Assembly: GCF_009720735.1 (NCBI RefSeq)
Contig: NZ_WNKU01000001.1
Span: 124,001-188,000 of the forward strand
Length of the DNA: 64,000 bases
Reading direction: 5' to 3'
Origin: Heliobacterium mobile
Lineage (GTDB): Bacteria > Bacillota > Desulfitobacteriia > Heliobacteriales > Heliobacteriaceae
The first letter of the stretch is position 1. The number at the start of each line of letters is the position of its first letter. Under the pieces are notes generated by a model that was not told where the DNA came from, did no database searches, and saw only the letters and a list, made by a program, of their open reading frames with translations. Positions 27,692 to 35,095 of this stretch are shown here, in pieces. The translations under genes and the position numbers were made by a program.

Positions 27692-27766
27692 GGGCCTATA
27701 GCTCAGCGGTAGAGCGGCCGGCTCATAACCGGTTGGTCCCTGGTTCGATCCCAGGTGGGCCCACCA
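27692..27766 (+). tRNA. tRNA with anticodon CAU (Ile2 or elongator Met)
   Basis: 75 nt cloverleaf with encoded CCA. Acceptor GGGCCTA pairs with TGGGCCC, discriminator A. D-arm is GCTCAGCGGTAGAGC. Anticodon arm is GCCGG-CTCATAA-CCGGT, with anticodon CAT. T-arm is CCTGG-TTCGATC-CCAGG. The first base pair is G-C, so it is not the initiator. The CTCATAA loop is common in the lysidine-modified isoleucine tRNA, which I favour over elongator methionine, but the sequence alone does not settle this. Confidence 0.93.
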
Positions 27767-27778
27767 CCTTATGTACAT

Positions 27779-27818
27779 TCAGCCCGTTTGCCTTATCTGG
27801 CAAGCGGGCTATTGTTTT
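27779..27818 (+). terminator. Terminator of the tRNA transcript
   Basis: AGCCCGTTTGCC, loop TTATCT, then GGCAAGCGGGCT followed by ATTGTTTT. A 12 bp stem with mismatch-free ends just after the tRNA. Confidence 0.8.
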
Positions 27819-27871
27819 ACCTCATAATCATAAAGTACCAAGAATCAAAGAATGTTATTGTGGAGGTTCTA

Positions 27872-28651
27872 ATGCCAGAACTTAGTCCTCGATTACAACG
27901 CCTCGCTGAAGCAGTGCCTCAAGGAAGTGTTCTTGCCGACATCGGAACGGATCATGCCTATTTGCCTGTCTACCTGGTCAAGAAAGGAATCATCCCTCGA
28001 GCCATCGGCGTCGAGGTTCATCCGGGGCCATTAGAGGCTGCGAAGCAGCATGTGATAGCTTTTCGGGTGAGTGAGCAAATAGACATCCGGCCCGGTGACG
28101 GCTTAGCGCCGCTGCAGCCAGAAGAAGTACAGGCGATCACTATCGCTGGTATGGGCGGAGGGACGATCCAGTCCATCTTAGAAGCAGGCGAGAAGACCGG
28201 TAAGTTGACTGGTGTAAGCCGGCTCGTCCTGCAGCCATTGGAAGGGGCCAAAGAGTTACGTCAATGGCTGTCTGGCCATGGATGGTCTTTCGTTGAGGAG
28301 GATCTGGTAGCGGAAGGTCACCGAATCTATGAAGTGATTGTCGTAGATAAGAACATAAAGAGCGAACCAATGACGATGACAATCCTATCAGGAACAGCGT
28401 CACCGGAAACATCGTCATTGGGAATCTCCTTTTCCGAAGACGTCATCTGGGAACTGGGACCGCTGTTGTTACTGAACCGGCATCCTTTGCTCATTCAGGT
28501 CGTCGTGCGACTCTTAGAGCGTGAGCGAAGAGCACTGGAGGGCTTGCAACGGGCCAGAAATCGCGACGAATCTATGGTAGAGAAGAAAAGAATGCGAGTA
28601 GAAGAGCTGGAAAGGGTGAGAGTATGGCTGTCGCCTGTGCTAGGATCATAG
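27872..28651 (+). CDS. trmK: tRNA (adenine-22-N1)-methyltransferase, TrmK family
   Basis: 259 residues. A class I SAM-dependent methyltransferase with motif ADIGTDHAYLPVYL (about 26-39) and the family-typical AITIAGMGGGTIQSIL and RLVLQPL segments. TrmK methylates N1 of adenine 22 in tRNA. The start at 27872 has GGAGGT 5 bases upstream. The end overlaps the following Nif3-like gene by 28 bases; the sigA-trmK-Nif3 order matches that of Bacillus sigA-yqfN-yqfO. Confidence 0.93.
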   Translation: MPELSPRLQRLAEAVPQGSVLADIGTDHAYLPVYLVKKGIIPRAIGVEVHPGPLEAAKQHVIAFRVSEQIDIRPGDGLAPLQPEEVQAITIAGMGGGTIQSILEAGEKTGKLTGVSRLVLQPLEGAKELRQWLSGHGWSFVEEDLVAEGHRIYEVIVVDKNIKSEPMTMTILSGTASPETSSLGISFSEDVIWELGPLLLLNRHPLLIQVVVRLLERERRALEGLQRARNRDESMVEKKRMRVEELERVRVWLSPVLGS

Positions 28652-29745
28652 AGTGGATCGAACGGTTTGCCCCCAAAAGCTTAGCCGAAGATTGGGATTC
28701 GGTTGGACTACAAGTGGGTGATCCGTCAGCGACTGTGGAAAAAGTCTATGTCGCTCTCGATGTCGATGAAGATGTCGTTCAAGCGGCAGTGGCGCAGAAC
28801 TGTCAGATGATCGTCAGCCACCACCCGCTCATCTTCAAACCGATCAGTTCCCTTCGCTGGGATTTGCCACAAGGAAGGTTGCTTAGGTCTATTATCGACC
28901 AGAGGCTGAATATCTACGCTGCTCATACCAATCTAGATACAGCGCCCGGCGGGGTCAATGACGTTTTAGCAGCCAAATTGGGTTTGGAAGATGTGCAACC
29001 TCTCTACGAGGATAAACGAGAAGAATTGGTGAAGCTTGCCGTCTTTGTTCCTGCCGATCAGGAGGGAGCGGTCCGTCAAGCGATGGGTAATGCCGGTGCA
29101 GGGCATATCGGAAATTACTCTCACTGTACCTTCCGCACCCTAGGGCAGGGGACTTTTCTCCCCTTAGAAGGGACAAATCCCTATATCGGCAAAGTTGGCA
29201 AACTGGAAGAAGTGGCGGAAGTCCGCGTAGAAACGATCGTCCCGAAGAAGAGGTTGAATCGCGTCCTCAAAGCGATGCTCAAAGCCCATCCCTATGAAGA
29301 GGTGGCCTATGACCTTTATCCACTGTTAAACCAAGGCCCTGTGAACGGATTAGGTCGGATTGGACGCCTGCCGGAAGCGGTTACGATAGAGGAATTAGCG
29401 AAACGGATCAAGAAATCATTAGGGATAGATCATCTGCGTTGGGTGGGCCGAGACAAACATAAACGGGTACAAAAGATCGCTCTTTGCGGCGGTTCTGGTG
29501 CTTCAGCTATATCCAAAGCCCATTTTAAAGGTGCCCAGGCATACTTAACAGGCGATATTAAATATCATGAGGCCCAGAGCGCTCTATCCCTTGGCTTGGA
29601 CATCTTCGATGCAGGTCATTTTGCGACGGAACAACCGGTCGTGGCAGAGTTAGCTCTGCGACTCCAGGAAACGGCAAAAGGGGAAAAGGCCGATGTCACC
29701 TTTTTATTTCATAGGGAAAACCAAGACCCAATAGCCTATCTGTAG
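28624..29745 (+). CDS. Nif3-like dinuclear metal-centre protein (YqfO type)
   Basis: 373 residues, the long version with a PII-like domain inserted in the middle (about 130-240; LVKLAVFVPADQEGAVRQAM through VRVETIVPKKRLNRVL). The two Nif3 halves contribute metal ligands: SHHPLIFKP (about 64-72), AAHTNLDTAPGG and the C-terminal GDIKYHEAQSA and DAGHFATEQP. Function is uncertain. Some members are called GTP cyclohydrolase type 2, and DUF34 is the broader family name. Its start lies inside trmK. Confidence 0.92.
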   Translation: MAVACARIIEWIERFAPKSLAEDWDSVGLQVGDPSATVEKVYVALDVDEDVVQAAVAQNCQMIVSHHPLIFKPISSLRWDLPQGRLLRSIIDQRLNIYAAHTNLDTAPGGVNDVLAAKLGLEDVQPLYEDKREELVKLAVFVPADQEGAVRQAMGNAGAGHIGNYSHCTFRTLGQGTFLPLEGTNPYIGKVGKLEEVAEVRVETIVPKKRLNRVLKAMLKAHPYEEVAYDLYPLLNQGPVNGLGRIGRLPEAVTIEELAKRIKKSLGIDHLRWVGRDKHKRVQKIALCGGSGASAISKAHFKGAQAYLTGDIKYHEAQSALSLGLDIFDAGHFATEQPVVAELALRLQETAKGEKADVTFLFHRENQDPIAYL

Positions 29746-29792
29746 AGACTCAAAGAGCTCTTGTATGGAAAGTTGAAGGAGGGTCTTAGACG

Positions 29793-30404
29793 TTGCGATA
29801 CGGAATTCTGGCGGATGCTCACGGTCACCATAAGGCTCTAGAAAAGGCACTCCATTTACTAAATGACGTGGATCGGATGATCTTTCTGGGAGACGTCCCT
29901 AATTACCGAAACGGTGATGGATTTGTGGAATGCCTCGAGGCGCTTCATGCAGAAGACGCCCAGGGAGTACAGGGGAACTGTGATGAATATGTAGTCATGC
30001 AATATACACGTCCATCAGAACTCACTGCCCAAATATGGAATGATTATGTGGCGTGGCCGAAAGAATACCGCGATGGGGAATTGCTCTTCGTACACGGAGG
30101 TCCTCGGGATCCCCTGAACGAACGGATCGGTGACGAAGAAAGGGCTTGGAAAAATTTCAGAGCCCATGACTTTAAGGTTTGTTTTCACGGACATCAACAC
30201 CGGGTGTCCTGTTTTGCTTATCGCGATGATGATGTCACTATGATTGAATTACAAGATAACGTGCCCTTCGTCCTGGACCCCTCTACTCGATACATCATCG
30301 GCGTCGGTTCTGTCGGCATGCCGAAGGATGATCCAAAAGGCAGTATGGTCCTATACGATTCCCTGAAAGGGGAAGTCCTTGTCAGGCGGTTTACGCGAGA
30401 TTAA
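29793..30404 (+). CDS. Calcineurin-like metallophosphoesterase (YfcE/MJ0936-like)
   Basis: 203 residues. Metal-binding motifs in order: LADAHGHHKAL near residue 6 (D-x-H), FLGDVPNY (GD), GNCDEY (GNxD), FVHGG (H), and CFHGHQHR (GHxH). A phosphodiesterase or phosphatase with unknown physiological substrate. A TTG start at 29793 follows AAGGAGGG. Confidence 0.85.
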   Translation: MRYGILADAHGHHKALEKALHLLNDVDRMIFLGDVPNYRNGDGFVECLEALHAEDAQGVQGNCDEYVVMQYTRPSELTAQIWNDYVAWPKEYRDGELLFVHGGPRDPLNERIGDEERAWKNFRAHDFKVCFHGHQHRVSCFAYRDDDVTMIELQDNVPFVLDPSTRYIIGVGSVGMPKDDPKGSMVLYDSLKGEVLVRRFTRD

Positions 30405-30419
30405 TTAGTTTTAAAAAGG

Positions 30420-30447
30420 ATGAAGCCCCGCCTTTACGGGGCTTTGT
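30420..30447 (+). terminator. Terminator after the phosphoesterase gene
   Basis: GAAGCCCCG, CCTTTA loop, CGGGGCTTTGT. A compact GC stem with a short T-rich tail. Confidence 0.75.
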
Positions 30448-30480
30448 ACAACTTTTGGAATGTCGATTGGGGATGACGAA

Positions 30481-31161
30481 ATGAAGAACTATCGTCTGAA
30501 ATCTTGGAGCGATCACCCCTGGATATCTTGGGTTTACACTCCATTTGGTATGGCTTTGCTCTTTGTCATTAACTTGCCGGGAACGCTCTACGGTTTTTGG
30601 TGGTACCGCCATCAACTGGCCGCTTCAGAGCCGATCTTTTGGCCATTGATCCCAGACAGTCCACTGGCTTCCGGTGATTTTACGCTCCTGCTCGTCTTGC
30701 TTTGGCTGGGCCTTTCCTTTTCCTGGTTCGAATGCTTGGCGCCGGCCGTTTTGTTCAAATACGGCATTTGGGCCGTCATCATCAATATTCACGCTGCCTA
30801 TTTGTCTGGAGGCGCTTCTATTGAAAACTGGATGCTAGCCCTATCCCATCTGGGTATGGCTCTGCAGGCGCTCCTCTTCTGGCCCCGAATGCATTATTCC
30901 CGGAAGACATGGATCGCTGTCAGCCTATGGATTCTCTTTAACGATTTTGCCGATTACCAGTGGGACATCTATCCTTATCTCTTTGATCCCCGCCAATATG
31001 ATTTGGCCTGGATCAGCGCACTCGTTTTATCGGTCGTCGTCATCGGGCTGGGAGGGTATTTTGCCAGTTCATCATCGTTCAGCGGTGAGCGGCAACGGAT
31101 CAACCAATTGCCGAAAAATGGCATCAATATAACGAGCCCGAAAATCCAAAGCCCGAAGTAA
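30481..31161 (+). CDS. DUF1405 membrane protein (YpjA-like)
   Basis: 226 residues with about six membrane segments. Family features are the FVINLPGTLYGFWWYRHQL segment (about 26-44) followed by PLIPDSPLASGDF, resembling Bacillus YpjA. Function unknown. The ATG at 30481 has TTGGGGA 8 bases upstream. Its last transmembrane segment and C-terminal tail (from about residue 165) are encoded antiparallel to the 3' end of the convergent TVP38-like gene, an overlap of 187 bp. Confidence 0.8.
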   Translation: MKNYRLKSWSDHPWISWVYTPFGMALLFVINLPGTLYGFWWYRHQLAASEPIFWPLIPDSPLASGDFTLLLVLLWLGLSFSWFECLAPAVLFKYGIWAVIINIHAAYLSGGASIENWMLALSHLGMALQALLFWPRMHYSRKTWIAVSLWILFNDFADYQWDIYPYLFDPRQYDLAWISALVLSVVVIGLGGYFASSSSFSGERQRINQLPKNGINITSPKIQSPK

Positions 31162-31760
31162 AGAATATACTGCCAAAGGTCTAACATACGGTGGCCTAAG
31201 AACGTATAGAAGATGATCGCCGGTGTTTGACCGACGGCAGTCCCCCAGGTGAAATCCCACCAGGTGACCCGGGTGATACCGAAGGCGTAGGAGGTAACAT
31301 CGAAGGGCATAAAGGGCAATAAGCGGGAAAAGAGGACTGCCGATGATCCGTAATCATAGAGATAATCATCGATGCGGGCGAGCAGTCCCTCCTTCACCAC
31401 TTTGGATACGAAGGTTTGCCCCAGCCGACGGGCTAGGCCGAAACAGATCAGAGAGGACACCAGGGAACTAGTCCAAGATAGAAGCAACCCACCCCAAGAG
31501 CCGAACACGGCTGCGTTCAGCAAAAAGAGGACGACTGACGGAATTGGCGATAAAAAAGCTTGCACGATCATCAGTGAAAAGGAAACCAGGGGCGCGGCAA
31601 ACCCAAAAGAGAGAATAAAGGCCCGTAGACCTGCCAAATCGCCATCGGTCATCAACCGGATGGCGGTGAACAAGTATCCGCGCAAAGTGGGCACCATGGC
31701 GAAGGCAAGGACAACCGTTCCTAAGATGAACCAATGTAGGTTTCTCCTGGACCAACGCAA
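30975..31760 (-). CDS. TVP38/TMEM64-family (VTT domain) membrane protein
   Basis: 261 residues. Membrane protein of the SNARE-associated/VTT group: QAFLSPIPSVVLFLLNAAVFG near 66-86, SRLLPFMPFDVTSYAFGITRV near 144-164 and GQTPAIIFYTFLGHRM. The C-terminal 40 or so residues are hydrophilic, have no counterpart in typical family members, and are antisense to the DUF1405 gene. It starts with TTG at 31760 behind AGAGGGGG. Role not known beyond likely lipid transport. Confidence 0.82.
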   Translation of the reverse strand: MRWSRRNLHWFILGTVVLAFAMVPTLRGYLFTAIRLMTDGDLAGLRAFILSFGFAAPLVSFSLMIVQAFLSPIPSVVLFLLNAAVFGSWGGLLLSWTSSLVSSLICFGLARRLGQTFVSKVVKEGLLARIDDYLYDYGSSAVLFSRLLPFMPFDVTSYAFGITRVTWWDFTWGTAVGQTPAIIFYTFLGHRMLDLWQYILYFGLWIFGLVILMPFFGNWLIRCRSPLNDDELAKYPPSPMTTTDKTSALIQAKSYWRGSKR

Positions 31761-31860
31761 TGCAAAACCCCCTCTGCGACGGAATGTTTTTACGGTGAAT
31801 CATAGGCAATCGAAAGCCAGAGCAGGATCACTGCTCTGGCGGGTGCGTTGGTATGGAAGA

Positions 31861-32034
31861 CTATTGACTCGCCAAGTTCCGCTCGGCACGTTCAATGGCG
31901 GCACGAACCAATCGGCCCGCATCACGAGTGGTAATCCCACCCCAGCCATCACGTTCCACCACATCAGCAAACCCCAGTTCCTGAGCCAGTTCATACTTGA
32001 GCCGGTCAGACATGACGGGCTTGCGACGAGTCAT
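31861..32034 (-). CDS. sspF: Small acid-soluble spore protein, SspF-like alpha/beta type
   Basis: 57 residues, beginning MTRRKPVMSDRLKYELAQEL and containing GWGGITTRDAGRLVRAA (30-46), which matches the alpha/beta-type SASP core, with the overall layout of Bacillus SspF. Such proteins coat spore DNA and protect it. The ATG at 32034 follows AAAGGAGG with 7-base spacing; the stop is at 31861-31863. Another open frame on the same strand (31800-31994) is a shadow of this gene. Independent evidence of endospore formation. Confidence 0.92.
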   Translation of the reverse strand: MTRRKPVMSDRLKYELAQELGFADVVERDGWGGITTRDAGRLVRAAIERAERNLASQ

Positions 32035-32152
32035 ATTTCAGCCTCCTTTGCCAATGCTGTCGCACCTACTTCTAGTTTAAGTGATTTTTCAAGGATATAT
32101 GCCAAGGTCAAGTGGGTATGTTGGGTTAAGGCGGATGGGAGGGAGTTTTGCC

Positions 32153-32761
32153 GTGGAAGCGACTGCGATCATTCTCTCCGGTGGCCGTAATTCACGGATG
32201 GGAAAAAACAAAGCCTTTTTGCCTGTGGGCGGAAAAGCGATCATCGAGCAGACCATCGCAGAGCTTGAGCCTTTGATGACCGATATCTTGGTTGTTAGCA
32301 ACGAACCGGAAAAGTATCGTTACCTTGGGGTTCCGCTGGTAGGTGACATCTTTCCCGGTCAAGGCCCCTTGAGCGGTATCCATGCAGGCTTAAGGGCGTC
32401 CCGCCACCATCATAATTTCATCGTAGCCTGTGACATGCCTTTCGTGGACAGGCACTTAGTACAGGCGATGTTGGAGATGGCTCCCGGCTATGATGTCGTC
32501 GTTCCACAGGTTGGCGATTACTTGCAACCTCTCTACGCGATATACAGTAAAAACTGTCTTTTGCCGATCGAGCAGTGCCTGCGCGAGGACATTCGGAAAG
32601 TGATCGCCTTTTATCATAAGGTTCGCCTCCGTTATGCCAGCGAAAAGATCTTGGGGCAGTGGGGCGACTTGGAAAAGATTTTTTACAATATAAACACACC
32701 TGACGAGCTTTCGAAAGCGATGAAGTTCTGCCAAAAGAGAGACCGAAAGGGAGGCTCCTAA
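32153..32761 (+). CDS. mobA: Molybdenum cofactor guanylyltransferase
   Basis: 202 residues. Nucleotidyltransferase that attaches GMP to molybdopterin. The signature LSGGRNSRMGKNKAFLPVGG is at the N-terminus (about 8-27) and the metal-binding ACDMPFVD is near 98-105. A GTG start at 32153 follows GGGAGGGAG; the longer frame from 32081 has no ribosome site. The stop abuts the fdhD start, so mobA-fdhD-mobB is one operon. Confidence 0.92.
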   Translation: MEATAIILSGGRNSRMGKNKAFLPVGGKAIIEQTIAELEPLMTDILVVSNEPEKYRYLGVPLVGDIFPGQGPLSGIHAGLRASRHHHNFIVACDMPFVDRHLVQAMLEMAPGYDVVVPQVGDYLQPLYAIYSKNCLLPIEQCLREDIRKVIAFYHKVRLRYASEKILGQWGDLEKIFYNINTPDELSKAMKFCQKRDRKGGS

Positions 32762-33562
32762 GTGGACAATTCGTCAATCGACAGTCGCGTCAAGCCGTTA
32801 GCCATCATCCGAGTGACGGATGCAGGATGGGAAGAGCGAGATGATGTTCTGGTCAAAGAATGGCCCTTGACCATTTACGTAAACGGTCAGGAGATCGTGA
32901 CACTGTTGACCAGTCCGGAACACATTGAAGACTTAGCCGTCGGTTTCCTTTCGGCGGAAGGATTTATCCAAGACCCCGGACAGATCACTGATCTGAGGGG
33001 AGACTATAGCAAGGGACAGGTCTTCGTCGAGTCGACCTTGTCGTCCATCGCCGAAAAGACATTTATGAAGCGCTATATCACTACCGGTTGTGGCAAAGGT
33101 ACCACCTTTTACGATGTGACCGACGCCCGGATGAGCCGTAACCTAGAGGAAAATAAGCTGAAGGTATCGCCATCTCAGATACTGCGTCTGATGAGAGACA
33201 TGCAGGGAATGTCCCAACTGTACCAACAGACTGGCGGCGTTCATTCAGCAGCCTTGTGTGATGGCGAAAAAGTAGTGATCTACCGGGAAGATATCGGTCG
33301 TCACAATGCTACCGATAAGATCATGGGAAAGTGCTTTCGGGAAGGGATCTCTTTAAAGGACAAATTGCTGTTGACATCCGGACGAATCTCGTCAGAAATC
33401 CTACTGAAAGTGGCTAAAATGGGTATCGCTATCATCGTCTCCCGTTCAGCTCCTACAGATCTGGCTGTTCGGTTGGGACAAGAACTGGGCATGACCATCG
33501 TCGGCTTTGTTCGAGGGCAGCGCATGAACCTTTATAGCCATCCCTGGCGCGTCGCCGGTTGA
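32762..33562 (+). CDS. fdhD: Formate dehydrogenase accessory sulfurtransferase FdhD
   Basis: 266 residues. FdhD passes sulfur from a cysteine desulfurase to the molybdenum cofactor of formate dehydrogenase. Family segments are TLLTSPEHIEDLAVGFL (about 47-63), the ITTGCGKGTTFYD loop with a single cysteine C110, GGVHSAAL and REDIGRHNATDKIMG. E. coli FdhD has a CxxC in this loop; here only the first cysteine is kept. GTG start directly after the mobA stop. No formate dehydrogenase gene is in the window. Confidence 0.94.
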   Translation: MDNSSIDSRVKPLAIIRVTDAGWEERDDVLVKEWPLTIYVNGQEIVTLLTSPEHIEDLAVGFLSAEGFIQDPGQITDLRGDYSKGQVFVESTLSSIAEKTFMKRYITTGCGKGTTFYDVTDARMSRNLEENKLKVSPSQILRLMRDMQGMSQLYQQTGGVHSAALCDGEKVVIYREDIGRHNATDKIMGKCFREGISLKDKLLLTSGRISSEILLKVAKMGIAIIVSRSAPTDLAVRLGQELGMTIVGFVRGQRMNLYSHPWRVAG

Positions 33563-33579
33563 AAAGGAGAGGTACACCT

Positions 33580-34095
33580 ATGGGAGCCATACCTGTAATT
33601 TCCGTCGTCGGTACGTCTGATTCGGGAAAAACAACCCTGCTGGAAAAGCTCTTGCCGGAACTAAAAAAACGGGGTTACCGGGTAGCGACGATCAAGCATG
33701 ATGTCCACGGTTTTGACATCGATCAGCCGGGAAAAGATACCTGGCGACATGCCCAAGCCGGCTCGGATATCGTCGTCATCTCATCGCCGACGAAAGTGGC
33801 GATGATTGAAAAACTTCAAAAGGAGCTTAGCCTAGATGAGATCGTTGCCAAAATCCAAGGGGTCGATCTGATCTTGACGGAAGGGTTTAAGCGGGGAGAT
33901 AAGCCCAAGATCGAAGTTTACCGGGCTGGTCACCGCCCTGAACTGCTCTGTTCTCCAGAAGAGCTTATCGCTGTGGCCTCAGATACCCCTTTCGATATCG
34001 GCGTACCTTGCGTGGATATCAATGACGCCGTCAGCTTGGTTGATCTTATCGAGGACAAATATTTAACGACCCGAGAAAGAGATACTACCTCCTGA
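33580..34095 (+). CDS. mobB: Molybdopterin-guanine dinucleotide biosynthesis protein MobB
   Basis: 171 residues. P-loop GTP-binding adaptor with Walker A GTSDSGKTTLLEKL (about 10-23), IKHDVHGFDIDQPGKDTWRH (about 44-63) and the LILTEGFKRGDKPKIEVYR segment, all typical for MobB. It helps MobA deliver bis-MGD cofactor. The ATG at 33580 has AAAAGGAGAGG upstream; a TTG at 33559 in frame is less likely. Confidence 0.93.
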   Translation: MGAIPVISVVGTSDSGKTTLLEKLLPELKKRGYRVATIKHDVHGFDIDQPGKDTWRHAQAGSDIVVISSPTKVAMIEKLQKELSLDEIVAKIQGVDLILTEGFKRGDKPKIEVYRAGHRPELLCSPEELIAVASDTPFDIGVPCVDINDAVSLVDLIEDKYLTTRERDTTS

Positions 34096-34120
34096 AGAGC
34101 ATCCTTCAGGGGGAATTTTT
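34089..34120 (+). terminator. Hairpin at the mobB end, possible terminator or attenuator
   Basis: CCTGAAG, loop AGCAT, CTTCAGG, then GGGAATTTTTTT. The stem overlaps the mobB stop, and the T-run runs straight into the TTG start of the next gene. The right arm also supplies that gene's ribosome site (AGGGGGA). Confidence 0.65.
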
Positions 34121-34975
34121 TTGGAGAATTTACAAAAGAAGAGGGCAGGAAGATTGAAAAGACTTTGGTGGCGGCCTTTGCTTCTTGTGACAGCCGTGGT
34201 GATGATCATCGGCATCGGCCTGGTCATCACCCGACAAACAGCTCAACCACCTGATGGTCGTGATCCATCAAAAGAAGAAAGTTTAAAAGAGTGGAACGAA
34301 GAGGCTAATCGAGAACAGCCGCCAGAGCACCATAATCAGGTGCAATCGTTGGCTCAACAGTATAAAGGGGTGCTTTTTTACAAAGGTAATGAGACCAAAA
34401 AGCAAACGGCCTTGACCTTCGATGATGGCCCAGACAACGTCTATACGCCTAGAATTCTTGACATTTTACGGGCAAAGGGTATAAAAGCCACTTTTTTTAT
34501 CGTAGGTGTACAAGCCCGAGCCCATCCCAATGTGCTTAAACGCATCGTCGATGAAGGTCACGCCATCGGCAATCATTCATGGGATCATCCCCGGCTGCCG
34601 TCGCTCAGTTCGGCCCAGGTGATCGAAGAGGTTCAATCGACGGAAGCAGAAATCGAAAGGATCACCGGTAAGCGGTCCGACTTATTCCGGCCCCCTTACG
34701 GTCTGATGACAGCCCGGGAATTGGATGAATTGAAGAGCCTAGGTTACCGGGTGATCGACTGGTCTGTCGATACGACCGACTGGAAAGGCGAGTCCGATAA
34801 AAAGATCCTCGCGCTGGTCAATAAAGAGATATCGCCGGGAGGAATTATCCTTCAGCATTGCATGGCAGGACGTCCCGGCGAGTTAGAGGGAACCGTGAAA
34901 GCATTACCGCAGATCATCGACCGTCTCCGAGCGAAAGGCTACCAGTTTGTGACCGTTTCGGCACTATTGGAATAA
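34121..34975 (+). CDS. Membrane-anchored polysaccharide deacetylase (NodB domain)
   Basis: 284 residues. N-terminal membrane anchor (about 17-37), a hydrophilic linker, then a NodB homology domain from about residue 85. Catalytic motifs are LTFDDGPD (metal-binding Asp pair), FFIVGVQ, NHSWDHPRL (metal His pair), RPPYG and the DTTDW and LQHCMAGRPGE segments. Probably deacetylates peptidoglycan or spore cortex sugars outside the cell. TTG start at 34121 behind AGGGGGA; a TTG at 34154 is also possible. Confidence 0.87.
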   Translation: MENLQKKRAGRLKRLWWRPLLLVTAVVMIIGIGLVITRQTAQPPDGRDPSKEESLKEWNEEANREQPPEHHNQVQSLAQQYKGVLFYKGNETKKQTALTFDDGPDNVYTPRILDILRAKGIKATFFIVGVQARAHPNVLKRIVDEGHAIGNHSWDHPRLPSLSSAQVIEEVQSTEAEIERITGKRSDLFRPPYGLMTARELDELKSLGYRVIDWSVDTTDWKGESDKKILALVNKEISPGGIILQHCMAGRPGELEGTVKALPQIIDRLRAKGYQFVTVSALLE

Positions 34976-35012
34976 TCAACTTATTGAACAAGTAATATTC
35001 CGGTGAGTACTG

Positions 35013-35040
35013 TAGACAGGTAAACGATATATGGTATAAT
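35013..35040 (+). promoter_or_regulatory. Candidate sigma-A promoter of the lactate permease gene
   Basis: TAGACA (35013-35018), 16 bp spacer, TATAAT (35035-35040), 56 bp before the TTG start. Confidence 0.65.
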
Positions 35041-35095
35041 TCGTCACATATGACCCAAAATTGCATAGTTGTAGTACGAAAGGACGGTAGGAGTT

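Noticed and set aside
31800-31994. 64-codon reverse frame
   Set aside because: Out-of-frame shadow of the SASP gene at 31861-32034, which has the ribosome site and a clear family match.
31372-32190. 272-codon forward frame
   Set aside because: Antisense to the TVP38-like gene and the SASP gene; the translation is rich in Arg, Lys and Pro with no domain.
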